From the NCBI GenBank assembly GCA_029218485.1, contig JAQXRK010000276.1:1-10244 (forward strand): a stretch of 10,244 nucleotides of DNA. The letters run 5' to 3'. Position 1 is the first letter of the stretch. Each line of letters starts with the position of its first letter. This stretch comes from a bacterium. Lineage in GTDB: Bacteria > Bacillota > Clostridia > Christensenellales > CAG-138. The notes beneath the pieces were generated by a model. It did not search any database and was not told the origin of the DNA. It saw nothing but the letters and a program-made list of their open reading frames with translations. This document shows, piece by piece, positions 1-5,454 of this stretch. Position numbers and translations under genes: made by a program.

Positions 1-1
1 G

Positions 2-1258
2 GAATCGCTCGACAAGAAGCTCGACGGGTTGGAGCAGCGAGAAAAGGAGCTTGCCCAGCGCGAGGAAGGCATTGAAAAGGCAGAAGCGGATGTCGCTGCG
101 CTGCACGCCCAGCAAATTGCGGAGCTGGAGCGCATCTCCGGCCTGTCGATGGAGGCGGCAAGGGAGATTTTACTCGAGAACGTGGAACGCGATGCACGGC
201 ATGATGCGGCGATCCTGATCCGGGATATTGAAGCAAAGACGAAAGAAGAGGCGGATAAGCGGGCACGCAATATCGTGACACTTGCCATCCAGCGCTGCGC
301 GGCCGATCATGTGGCTGAGACAACCGTCTCCGTCGTGCCGTTGCCCAACGATGAAATGAAGGGGCGGATCATCGGCCGTGAGGGCCGCAACATCCGGGCT
401 CTGGAAACGGCAACCGGTGTGGATCTCATCATCGATGATACGCCGGAAGCGGTCATTCTCTCCGGGTTTGATCCGGTGCGGCGTGAGGTTGCGCGGATTG
501 CGCTTGAGAAGCTGATTCTGGACGGTCGTATCCATCCGGCCCGCATTGAAGAGGCTGTAGAGAAAGCTCGCAAAGAGGTGGATGCGCAAATCCGTGAGGC
601 CGGCGAGCAGGCCGTGCTCAATACCGGTGTGCATGGACTGCACCATGAACTGGTTCGCTATCTCGGCAGAATGCGGTACCGTACGAGCTATGGCCAGAAC
701 GTTCTGAACCACTCCATTGAGGTTTCCCATCTGGCCGGCATCATGGCTGCTGAGTTGGGAGCAAACGTAGCCTTGGCAAAGCGCGCGGGCCTTTTGCACG
801 ATATTGGAAAGTCCATCGACCACGAGGTCGAAGGGTCGCATGCGCAAATCGGCGCAGACCTCGCCAAGAAATACCGCGAGAACAACCAGATCGTGCATGC
901 AATCATGGCGCACCACGGCGATGTGGATCCCTCTACGGTGGAAGCAATTTTGGTTCAGGCAGCCGATGCGATTTCTGCGGCTCGTCCTGGCGCTCGCAGA
1001 GAAACGCTCGAAACCTACATCAAGCGGCTTGAGAAGCTGGAAGAGATTGCCAACTCCTTCGATGGTGTCGATACCTCGTTTGCCATTCAGGCAGGCCGTG
1101 AGGTTCGCATCATTGTGAAACCGGAAAAGATCTCCGACAGCGATACGGTCGTTATGGCGAAGGACATTGCAAAACGAATCGAGTCCGAATTGGAATATCC
1201 GGGTCAGATCAAAGTCAATGTTATTCGCGAAACGCGCACGGTGGATTACGCCAAATAA
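2..1258 (+). CDS. rny: Ribonuclease Y, 5' end cut off by the window
   Basis: Endoribonuclease Y starts bulk mRNA decay in Firmicutes and is normally held at the membrane by an N-terminal helix. The frame is open from base 2, so the gene begins outside the window; the TTG at 29 is internal. About 418 residues are visible of a usual ~510-520, so the membrane anchor and part of the coiled coil are missing. In order, counting from the TTG: charged coiled coil (about 1-95), a KH RNA-binding domain with GRIIGREGRNIR (112-123), then the HD phosphohydrolase domain with H228, the HD pair H257-D258 in LLHDIGKS, and HH at 295-296. The C-terminal tail is intact and ends at TAA. In B. subtilis the gene lies near recA and upstream of mutSL, which fits this neighbourhood. 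A hairpin follows the stop codon. Confidence 0.97.
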   Translation, partial: ESLDKKLDGLEQREKELAQREEGIEKAEADVAALHAQQIAELERISGLSMEAAREILLENVERDARHDAAILIRDIEAKTKEEADKRARNIVTLAIQRCAADHVAETTVSVVPLPNDEMKGRIIGREGRNIRALETATGVDLIIDDTPEAVILSGFDPVRREVARIALEKLILDGRIHPARIEEAVEKARKEVDAQIREAGEQAVLNTGVHGLHHELVRYLGRMRYRTSYGQNVLNHSIEVSHLAGIMAAELGANVALAKRAGLLHDIGKSIDHEVEGSHAQIGADLAKKYRENNQIVHAIMAHHGDVDPSTVEAILVQAADAISAARPGARRETLETYIKRLEKLEEIANSFDGVDTSFAIQAGREVRIIVKPEKISDSDTVVMAKDIAKRIESELEYPGQIKVNVIRETRTVDYAK

Positions 1259-1277
1259 AACAACTGAAAGCAGAATT

Positions 1278-1305
1278 AAAAGGATATGCGATTGCATATC
1301 CTTTT
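1278..1305 (+). terminator. 12-bp hairpin after rny, possible weak terminator or attenuator
   Basis: The arms AAAAGGATATGC (1278-1289) and GCATATCCTTTT (1294-1305) are perfectly complementary around a GATT tetraloop. The A-run and T-run are part of the stem and no further U-tract follows, so termination may be partial. The next gene's ribosome binding site (GGAGGT, 1308-1313) starts two bases after the stem. I see no convincing promoter in 1259-1321, so the dipeptidase is probably read through from rny. The hairpin could be an attenuator, an RNA-processing site or a 3'-end stabiliser. Confidence 0.6.
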
Positions 1306-1321
1306 GTGGAGGTAGAGCAGT

Positions 1322-2260
1322 ATGACTCCTGTTGCGGATGGCCATTGCGATTTTCTGTATGGGGTTGTAAACCATGGTTATGATTTCGAACGACCTCATC
1401 ATGCACAGCAGAATATTGCGCTCGACCGGCTGTTGCAGGGCAATGTCGGTCTGCAGTTCTTTGCTGCCTGGACGGATATGACGCTTCGGGTTCCGCCGCT
1501 GCAGCAGTGCCTTGCAATGATTGATGCTTACTATGCCATGCATCAGACCTGCCGACACCTCCATCCGCTGGCCAGTGGTACGCAGCAGAATGCGCCGCAG
1601 GAACGCGGGGAAATCGATACGGTGCTGACGATTGAAGGCGGGGAGGCCATTGAGGGCAGCCTGTCCGTATTGCGAATGCTCTACCGGCTGGGCGTGCGCG
1701 CAATGGCCTTGACTTGGAATGGGAACAATGAGCTGGCGGGAGCTGCGCTTGGCCGTGGAAACAAGGGCCTGACGGAACTCGGTGTTGAGGTGGTAGAGGA
1801 GATGGGGCGAATCGGGATGGCGGTCGACGTCTCCCATCTGAGCGACCGGGGGATCGAGGATGTGCTTCGTGTATCAACCCGTCCGGTCTTTGCCTCCCAC
1901 TCCAACTGCCGCGCGGTCTTCGCTTCGCCGCGCTCCTTGACCGACGAGCAGATTCGTGCAATTGCCGCACAGGGCGGTACAATCGGCATCAATTTTTATC
2001 ACAAGCAGTTAACTAACCGCGCACACGCAACCATCGCAGACATTGTTGCCCAGCTATCGCATCTGGCGGATGTTGGCGGGATTGATTGCTGTGCCATCGG
2101 TTCCGACTTCGATGGCATGCCGAAATATCCAAGCGACCTGCAGACCAGCGCGGATTTTCCCGCATTGGAACGCGCCTTGTTGGCTGCCGGGTTCTCGCAA
2201 TCCGATGTGGAAAAAGTAATGTACCGAAATTTGTATCGGTATATCTTACAATTTATTTGA
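1322..2260 (+). CDS. Membrane-dipeptidase-type (M19, renal dipeptidase family) metallopeptidase
   Basis: The family hydrolyses dipeptides, including D-residue-containing ones, with a two-zinc site in a TIM barrel. The product is 312 residues, typical of short bacterial members. Expected ligands are present: H8 and D10 in DGHCD, bridging E105 in TIEGGEAI, H172 in VSHLSD, H193 in SHSNCRAV, and D264 in GSDFDG. The stretch from E105 through YRLGVRAMALTWN (121-133) follows the family signature. There is no signal peptide, so the enzyme is probably cytoplasmic. The ATG at 1322 is supported by GGAGGT (1308-1313) eight bases upstream. It lies 63 bp behind rny with a hairpin between them, so cotranscription is likely. 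The stop codon sits inside the -35 element of the tRNA promoter. The exact substrate cannot be told from sequence. Confidence 0.92.
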   Translation: MTPVADGHCDFLYGVVNHGYDFERPHHAQQNIALDRLLQGNVGLQFFAAWTDMTLRVPPLQQCLAMIDAYYAMHQTCRHLHPLASGTQQNAPQERGEIDTVLTIEGGEAIEGSLSVLRMLYRLGVRAMALTWNGNNELAGAALGRGNKGLTELGVEVVEEMGRIGMAVDVSHLSDRGIEDVLRVSTRPVFASHSNCRAVFASPRSLTDEQIRAIAAQGGTIGINFYHKQLTNRAHATIADIVAQLSHLADVGGIDCCAIGSDFDGMPKYPSDLQTSADFPALERALLAAGFSQSDVEKVMYRNLYRYILQFI

Positions 2261-2286
2261 CAATTCATAGTAGTAAATGCTATACT
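2257..2286 (+). promoter_or_regulatory. Promoter of tRNA-Trp
   Basis: A perfect -35 TTGACA (2257-2262) is followed by an 18-base spacer and TATACT (2281-2286). A TG at 2278-2279 makes it an extended -10. A start point near 2293 would leave a leader of about a dozen bases before the tRNA. The -35 overlaps the dipeptidase TGA stop (2258-2260). It is one of the strongest sigma-A-like promoters in the window, as expected for a stable RNA. Confidence 0.85.
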
Positions 2287-2305
2287 ATGTTTGTTGCAGA
2301 TTTGT

Positions 2306-2379
2306 AGGGGCATGATGTAATGGTAACATAGCGGTCTCCAAAACCGTTCTTGAGGGTTCGAGTCCTTCTGCCCCTGCCA
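2306..2379 (+). tRNA. trnW: tRNA-Trp (anticodon CCA), 3' CCA encoded
   Basis: The cloverleaf folds completely. Acceptor AGGGGCA (2306-2312) pairs with TGCCCCT (2369-2375). The D stem is ATGT/ACAT (2315-2318/2326-2329) with GG in the loop. The anticodon stem GCGGT/ACCGT (2331-2335/2343-2347) has one G-T pair and a loop CTCCAAA, with anticodon CCA at 2338-2340. The variable loop has four bases. The T arm is GAGGG-TTCGAGT-CCTTC (2352-2368). Discriminator G2376 is the tryptophan identity base, and CCA is encoded at 2377-2379. It reads UGG. The gene stands alone between its own promoter and terminator. Confidence 0.97.
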
Positions 2380-2385
2380 TCAATG

Positions 2386-2425
2386 GAAACACCCATGTTG
2401 ATAACAAACATGGGTGTTTCTTTTT
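2386..2425 (+). terminator. Strong intrinsic terminator after tRNA-Trp
   Basis: A perfect 14-bp stem pairs GAAACACCCATGTT (2386-2399) with AACATGGGTGTTTC (2407-2420) around a 7-base loop, followed at once by TTTTT (2421-2425). It begins six bases after the tRNA CCA end and should end the short tRNA transcript efficiently. Confidence 0.92.
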
Positions 2426-2458
2426 CCATGAATCTTCAGGATGATGAACAGCTATTTA

Positions 2459-2632
2459 CTATGGCGCTAAGTATTGACCGTTGATGCCGCCAATACGGCC
2501 AGCCTGAATGGTGGTTGCCCATGTACCCGTTCGTAGCAGAGCGGGGGAGTGGTAAGGCAATAGGAACGGCGCTTTGCCTTGTAATTGAGCATCAAAGACC
2601 ATAGGTTGAGAACGATTTGTAATTGAAAACAT
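2459..2632 (-). CDS. Unidentified 57-residue ORF or gene remnant
   Basis: On the minus strand an ATG at 2632 opens 57 codons ending at TAG (2459-2461). The predicted peptide is balanced and protein-like, for example DAQLQGKAPFLLPYHSPALL followed by RTGTWATTIQAGRIGGINGQ. It is not the low-complexity peptide usual for shadow frames, and no real gene overlaps it on the other strand. The frame stays open 18 codons upstream of the ATG to a TAA at 2687-2689, where the tandem repeat would encode TEDS-TEDS. I see no good ribosome binding site before the ATG and no promoter, so it may be the tail of a decayed gene or part of a dispersed element. I do not recognise a family and assign no function. It fills most of the stretch between the tRNA terminator and proC. 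Confidence 0.4.
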   Translation of the reverse strand: MFSITNRSQPMVFDAQLQGKAPFLLPYHSPALLRTGTWATTIQAGRIGGINGQYLAP

Positions 2633-2649
2633 CCGGTTGTTGTGATAAG
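2623..2649 (+). promoter_or_regulatory. Weak candidate promoter for proC-rnhA
   Basis: TTGAAA (2623-2628), a 15-base spacer and GATAAG (2644-2649) preceded by TG (2641-2642) could form an extended -10 promoter. The spacing is short and both hexamers are imperfect. It is the best match I see after the tRNA terminator, and proC needs a new promoter there. The tandem 12-bp repeat would lie across the start point and leader. Confidence 0.3.
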
Positions 2650-2694
2650 CTACAAGTGAATCTTCAGTTGAATCTTCAGTGAGGTGTTAGGTCC

Positions 2695-3492
2695 ATGCAG
2701 ATAGGCTTTATTGGCGTTGGTAACATGGGAGAGGCAATCCTGCGCGGTGCGCTGCGCGGTGGTGTTGTTTCACCCCCTCAGGTATACGCGTACGATCCAA
2801 ACACAGAGAAGCTGAATCGGCTCATGGAGGAACTGGGTATCTTAGTCGCGGCGAGCTCTGAGCAGTTGATTGCGAACTCGGAGATTGTCCTGCTGGCGGT
2901 CAAACCAAATATGTGTGCAGCCATTCTTTCCCAGCACGCCGACGCATTGGCCGGTAAAGCACTCATCTCCATCGCAGCCGGCTGGTCCCAACAGCGGCTG
3001 AAGAGCTATTTGCCTGAGACCGTTCGTGTTTTACGCGTCATGCCCAATACACCGGCATTGATTGGCTGCGGAATGTCGGTGTTTGAATGTGGCGACTCGC
3101 TTTCCACCGAGGAAAAAGCCTTTGCAGAACATCTCTTTGCTTCAATCGGGCGTGTGAGATCGGTTGAGTCACATCTAATGGATGCGGTTACTGCCGTGAG
3201 CGGGAGCGGTCCTGCCTATGTATATATGTTCATTGAGGCGCTTGCAGATGGCGGCGTCAGGGAGGGACTGCCCAGGGCTCTGGCGTATGAACTGGCGGCG
3301 CAGACCGTCTCTGGAAGCGCTGAAATGGTGCTCCGCACATCTGCGCATCCCGGTGTGTTAAAGGATAATGTGTGCTCACCCGGCGGAACAACCATCGATG
3401 CTGTCGCTGCGTTGGAGGAGAAGGGACTTCGGTCCGCAGTTTTGGAAGCGGTTCATGTATGTGCAGATAAATCTGCTCGTATGAGCAAATAA
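2695..3492 (+). CDS. proC: Pyrroline-5-carboxylate reductase
   Basis: This cytosolic enzyme catalyses the last step of proline synthesis: NAD(P)H-dependent reduction of 1-pyrroline-5-carboxylate to L-proline. The 265 residues match the family length. A Rossmann nucleotide-binding motif lies at the very N-terminus (GFIGVGNMGEAI, 4-15), VKPN at 69-72 and RVMPNTPALIG at 114-124. The C-terminal dimerisation/active-site region carries SGSGPAYVYMFIEALADGG (169-187) and the signature LKDNVCSPGGTTIDA (222-236), where the family usually has a Thr before SPGG. The ATG at 2695 has GAGGTG (2681-2686) eight bases upstream. The tandem repeat lies directly before this ribosome binding site. rnhA follows after three bases, so the two form an operon. 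Confidence 0.97.
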   Translation: MQIGFIGVGNMGEAILRGALRGGVVSPPQVYAYDPNTEKLNRLMEELGILVAASSEQLIANSEIVLLAVKPNMCAAILSQHADALAGKALISIAAGWSQQRLKSYLPETVRVLRVMPNTPALIGCGMSVFECGDSLSTEEKAFAEHLFASIGRVRSVESHLMDAVTAVSGSGPAYVYMFIEALADGGVREGLPRALAYELAAQTVSGSAEMVLRTSAHPGVLKDNVCSPGGTTIDAVAALEEKGLRSAVLEAVHVCADKSARMSK

Positions 3493-3495
3493 TAT

Positions 3496-3954
3496 ATGAT
3501 GAAGCAGGTCGTAATCTATACGGACGGCGCATGCTCTGGAAATCCGGGATTTGGCGGTTGGGGCGCAATCCTGATCTATGGAAGCGCAAAGCGGGAATTG
3601 TCCGGCTTTGATCCGCAGACAACGAACAATCGAATGGAAATGCTGGCGGTGATTTCTGCGTTGCGCGCGTTAAAGGAGCCATGTGCAGTCAGTGTTTATA
3701 CCGACAGCGCATATGTGTGCAACGCGTTTCAGCAGAACTGGCTCTACAACTGGCAGAAAAACGGCTGGAAGACAGCGGCTAAAAAGGATGTTGAAAACCG
3801 TGATCTCTGGGAGCAATTGCTGCAGCTGACACGGATGCACAAAGTTTCCTTTTTCAAAGTCAAAGGTCATTCAACCAACGCAAACAACAATCGCTGCGAC
3901 GAATTGGCGCGTGCCGCCATTAAGGCTGGTCGTGACGGAATAACCGCCGAATGA
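3496..3954 (+). CDS. rnhA: Ribonuclease HI
   Basis: It cleaves the RNA strand of RNA-DNA hybrids, removing Okazaki primers and R-loops, using two metal ions. At 152 residues it is close to E. coli RNase HI, and all catalytic residues are present at nearly the same positions: D10 (YTDGACSGNPG), E48 (NNRMEML), D70 (YTDSAYV), H125 (VKGHS) and D135 (NRCDELA). The basic-protrusion region with NWQKNGWK (85-92) is also present. The start is 3 bp after the proC stop. There is no clear ribosome binding site and two ATGs follow each other (3496 and 3499), so translation is probably coupled to proC. The gene ends before a 15-bp inverted repeat. Confidence 0.97.
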   Translation: MMKQVVIYTDGACSGNPGFGGWGAILIYGSAKRELSGFDPQTTNNRMEMLAVISALRALKEPCAVSVYTDSAYVCNAFQQNWLYNWQKNGWKTAAKKDVENRDLWEQLLQLTRMHKVSFFKVKGHSTNANNNRCDELARAAIKAGRDGITAE

Positions 3955-3979
3955 CCCCTACATATGAACTTTTTGCAAA

Positions 3980-4015
3980 TAACTATTCGTTAAACTTGTC
4001 TTTAACGAATAGTTA
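3980..4015. repeat. Perfect 15-bp inverted repeat with 6-bp centre, candidate recombinase (dif-like) site
   Basis: TAACTATTCGTTAAA (3980-3994) and TTTAACGAATAGTTA (4001-4015) are exact inverse complements around the asymmetric centre CTTGTC (3995-4000). Two inward-facing arms around a 6-bp crossover region is the architecture of Xer/dif-type sites (11-6-11) and resembles other tyrosine-recombinase sites. The arms do not match the usual XerC/XerD dif consensus. The site lies 68 bp before the start of a tyrosine recombinase gene and overlaps its promoter. As a terminator it would be poor: each arm has only three G/C bases and the T-run (4024-4028) is nine bases away. It could also be an operator, and these roles do not exclude one another. 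Confidence 0.7.
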
Positions 4016-4024
4016 ATTTATAAT
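3996..4024 (+). promoter_or_regulatory. Promoter of the recombinase gene, embedded in the inverted repeat
   Basis: TTGTCT (3996-4001), exactly 17 bases, then a perfect TATAAT (4019-4024). The -35 occupies the centre of the inverted repeat and the right arm fills the spacer, so any protein bound to the repeat would compete with RNA polymerase. A start point near 4031 argues against the TTG at 4027 as start codon and for the ATG at 4084. Confidence 0.7.
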
Positions 4025-4059
4025 TTTTGGTATGGAAAAGGACTTCCCTATTCCTAAAA

Positions 4060-4086
4060 CATGTTTTGAAAGGCCTCGAAAACATG
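4060..4086 (+). promoter_or_regulatory. Leader hairpin covering the recombinase start codon
   Basis: CATGTTTT (4060-4067) can pair with AAAACATG (4079-4086), which contains the ATG start codon. The 11-base loop carries the AAAGG ribosome binding site (4069-4073). The left arm is also part of a 12-bp palindrome AAAACATGTTTT (4056-4067). Such a structure could keep translation low. The 8-bp stem is A/T-rich, so the effect may be modest. Confidence 0.4.
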
Positions 4087-5130
4087 AACAATACATACCA
4101 AATAGAGAAAAACAAGCTCTACACCAAAAAAATCCGCGATATGCAAAAACAATTGCCAATGATGTGCGGTGCTTTTTTTCGGAACATCGAGAACAATACA
4201 TCGGTGTTAACCCGCTATGCATACGCTGTTGATCTGCGCGGCTTTTTTCGGTATTTGGTGGAGGAATCCGATATTCTAACCGGCCGCGACATCCTCTCCC
4301 TCACCGCACAGGATCTGGAGCTTGTGCGCGCATATCACATTGAATCGTTTTTGGAACAGCAATCTCTGTACATCCGCGATGACCAGGAGATCACCAATAA
4401 GGAGCGTACAAAGGCAAGAAAGCTCTCGACGCTTCGCGCTTTCTTCAAATTCTGCTTCAAAAAGGAAATGATCTCCTCTAATGTCGCAGCGCTGGTTGAG
4501 ATGCCCAAACTGCATGAAAAGGCGATCCTGCGGCTGGATCCGAACGAAATCGCGACGCTTTTGGACAAGGCCGAAAATGGAGATGGCCTGACAAAGCGCC
4601 AGCAGCAGTATCACGCAGCCACGCGCGTCCGGGATGTTGCTATCCTGACGCTGTTTTTGGGCACTGGAATTCGCATCAGTGAACTGGTTGGAATTGACCG
4701 AAATGACATCAATTTCGACAGCAATACGTTTTTAGTGACCAGAAAAGGCGGTAAACAGACCATTCTGGCGTTTGGCAATGAGGTTCTGGAAGCCCTGCAA
4801 GCCTATCGGGAGCAGCGTGACGCTATTACTCCGCTGGCAGGACACGAGGAAGCATTTTTTCTTTCCTTGCAAAAGCGGCGCATTACGGTTCGCGCCGTTG
4901 AAAATTTGGTGAAAAAGTATGCTGCCATCACAACACCGCTGAAGCACATCACCCCGCACAAGCTCCGGAGCACCTATGGCACCATGCTGTACCATGAAAC
5001 GCAGGATATTTATCTGGTTGCCGATGTGCTTGGACATAAGGACGTCAATACAACGCGCAAGCATTACGCGGCACAATCCGAAGAGCATGCACGCATTGCT
5101 GCGCAAAAGATCCATTTGCGCAAGGACTAA
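4084..5130 (+). CDS. Tyrosine recombinase/integrase, XerS-like
   Basis: A site-specific recombinase that cuts and rejoins DNA through a 3'-phosphotyrosine. From the ATG at 4084 it has 348 residues. The N-terminal SAM-like core-binding domain (about 25-140) includes NTSVLTRYAYAVDLRGFFRYL. The catalytic domain (about 150-345) has R197 in GTGIRISEL, K221 in TRKGGK, H292 and R295 in PHKLRSTYG, H318 in LGHKD, and nucleophile Y328 in KHYAA, so the active site is complete. Length, the LPMMCGAFF-type N-terminus and TRKGGK resemble the single-recombinase XerS of streptococci more than ~300-residue XerC/XerD. This comparison is from memory. The TTG at 4027 lies before the predicted transcript start; AAAGG (4069-4073) supports 4084. 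No phage or transposon genes surround it. Its stop overlaps the convergent neighbour by three bases. A mobile-element integrase remains possible. Confidence 0.9.
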   Translation: MNNTYQIEKNKLYTKKIRDMQKQLPMMCGAFFRNIENNTSVLTRYAYAVDLRGFFRYLVEESDILTGRDILSLTAQDLELVRAYHIESFLEQQSLYIRDDQEITNKERTKARKLSTLRAFFKFCFKKEMISSNVAALVEMPKLHEKAILRLDPNEIATLLDKAENGDGLTKRQQQYHAATRVRDVAILTLFLGTGIRISELVGIDRNDINFDSNTFLVTRKGGKQTILAFGNEVLEALQAYREQRDAITPLAGHEEAFFLSLQKRRITVRAVENLVKKYAAITTPLKHITPHKLRSTYGTMLYHETQDIYLVADVLGHKDVNTTRKHYAAQSEEHARIAAQKIHLRKD

Positions 5131-5396
5131 CGGATCCGCCTTTTCGCCCCCGCTCCCTGCAATGTCGCGACCCGGAACGGATGTTCCGTGCTCGGCATAA
5201 ACTCGCCGCTCGCTTCAAACGCATCCGCATCCACTTCCGTATAGACGTGGGCAATGGGAATTTCTGCGTAATCCTGTTCATCCAGATGCAAACAACGAAA
5301 GCAATTGTCGCATATCTTGGTTGGATCCAGATCGCAGCGATTGCATAGATTACACCCGGTACAATCGTTTTGCGGATGCAGAACACATTTTTTCAC
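5127..5396 (-). CDS. Small eight-cysteine protein, probable metal or iron-sulfur binder
   Basis: This 89-residue soluble protein of unknown function starts at GTG (5394-5396), with a strong AGGGGAGGT ribosome binding site (5402-5410 on the plus strand) five bases upstream. All eight cysteines lie in the first 35 residues: C4, then C12-x2-C15-x2-C18-x2-C21, then C29-x2-C32-x2-C35. The even CxxC spacing suggests a zinc knuckle or iron-sulfur cluster; the motif NLCNRCDLDPTKICDNC spans 16-32. The middle is acidic (DEQDYAEIP, EVDADAFEASGEF) and the tail basic (KRRIR). There is no transmembrane segment. It diverges from lexA across 91 bp with the SOS box near its own ribosome binding site, and converges with the recombinase gene with a 3-base overlap. 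I do not recognise a named family. Confidence 0.8.
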   Translation of the reverse strand: MKKCVLHPQNDCTGCNLCNRCDLDPTKICDNCFRCLHLDEQDYAEIPIAHVYTEVDADAFEASGEFMPSTEHPFRVATLQGAGAKRRIR

Positions 5397-5414
5397 AATT
5401 TACCTCCCCTTTTG

Positions 5415-5428
5415 CGAACAAATGTTTG
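5415..5428. promoter_or_regulatory. LexA operator (SOS box)
   Basis: CGAACAAATGTTTG fits the Gram-positive SOS consensus CGAAC-RNRY-GTTYG at every position. It overlaps the lexA -35 element (TTGCAA, 5426-5431), consistent with autorepression. On the other side it lies four bases from the ribosome binding site of the divergent cysteine-rich gene, so LexA bound here could also affect that gene. Two isolated half-sites follow: GTTCG at 5455-5459 and CGAAC at 5468-5472. Confidence 0.92.
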
Positions 5429-5454
5429 CAAAGGAACACTTCGTATGATATAAT
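5426..5454 (+). promoter_or_regulatory. lexA promoter
   Basis: TTGCAA (5426-5431), a 17-base spacer and a perfect TATAAT (5449-5454). The expected start is near 5461, giving a leader of about 27 bases with AGGAG (5473-5477) ten bases before the ATG. The -35 lies inside the SOS box, so LexA binding blocks polymerase. Confidence 0.85.

Larger units (their letters stand above)
2429..2680. repeat. Three copies of TGAATCTTCAG bracketing an intergenic block
   Basis: The 11-mer TGAATCTTCAG occurs at 2429-2439 and again as a perfect tandem 12-bp duplication, TGAATCTTCAGT, at 2657-2668 and 2669-2680. Its core TGAA-TC-TTCA has 4-bp inverted arms, so each copy could also be a small protein-binding site. 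The first copy follows directly on the tRNA terminator. The tandem pair abuts the proC ribosome binding site. The 217 bases between (2440-2656) hold the minus-strand ORF described separately. The copies could be target-site-like direct repeats around an inserted block, operators, or products of slippage. Confidence 0.75.

Noticed and set aside
170..1837. A 555-codon minus-strand ORF antisense to rny and the dipeptidase
   Set aside because: It lies opposite two clearly recognised genes, crosses their junction and hairpin, and its peptide has no recognisable domain; it is a high-GC shadow frame.
2554..2580. Inverted repeat AAGGCAA/TTGCCTT as a terminator or RNA element
   Set aside because: Only 7 bp with a 13-base loop and no T-run, and it lies inside the minus-strand ORF; too weak to call.
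3980..4028. Ordinary intrinsic terminator of proC-rnhA
   Set aside because: The stem has very few G/C pairs, the T-run is nine bases away, and a perfect -10 lies in between. It may terminate weakly, but that does not explain the perfect symmetry or the fit with the promoter.
4027..4083. TTG at 4027 as the recombinase start
   Set aside because: It precedes the expected transcript start near 4031 and has no ribosome binding site; ATG 4084 has AAAGG ten bases upstream.
2306..5130. A tRNA-plus-integrase genomic island
   Set aside because: The genes between tRNA-Trp and the recombinase are core genes (proC, rnhA), no repeat of the tRNA 3' end was found, and no phage or cargo genes are present.
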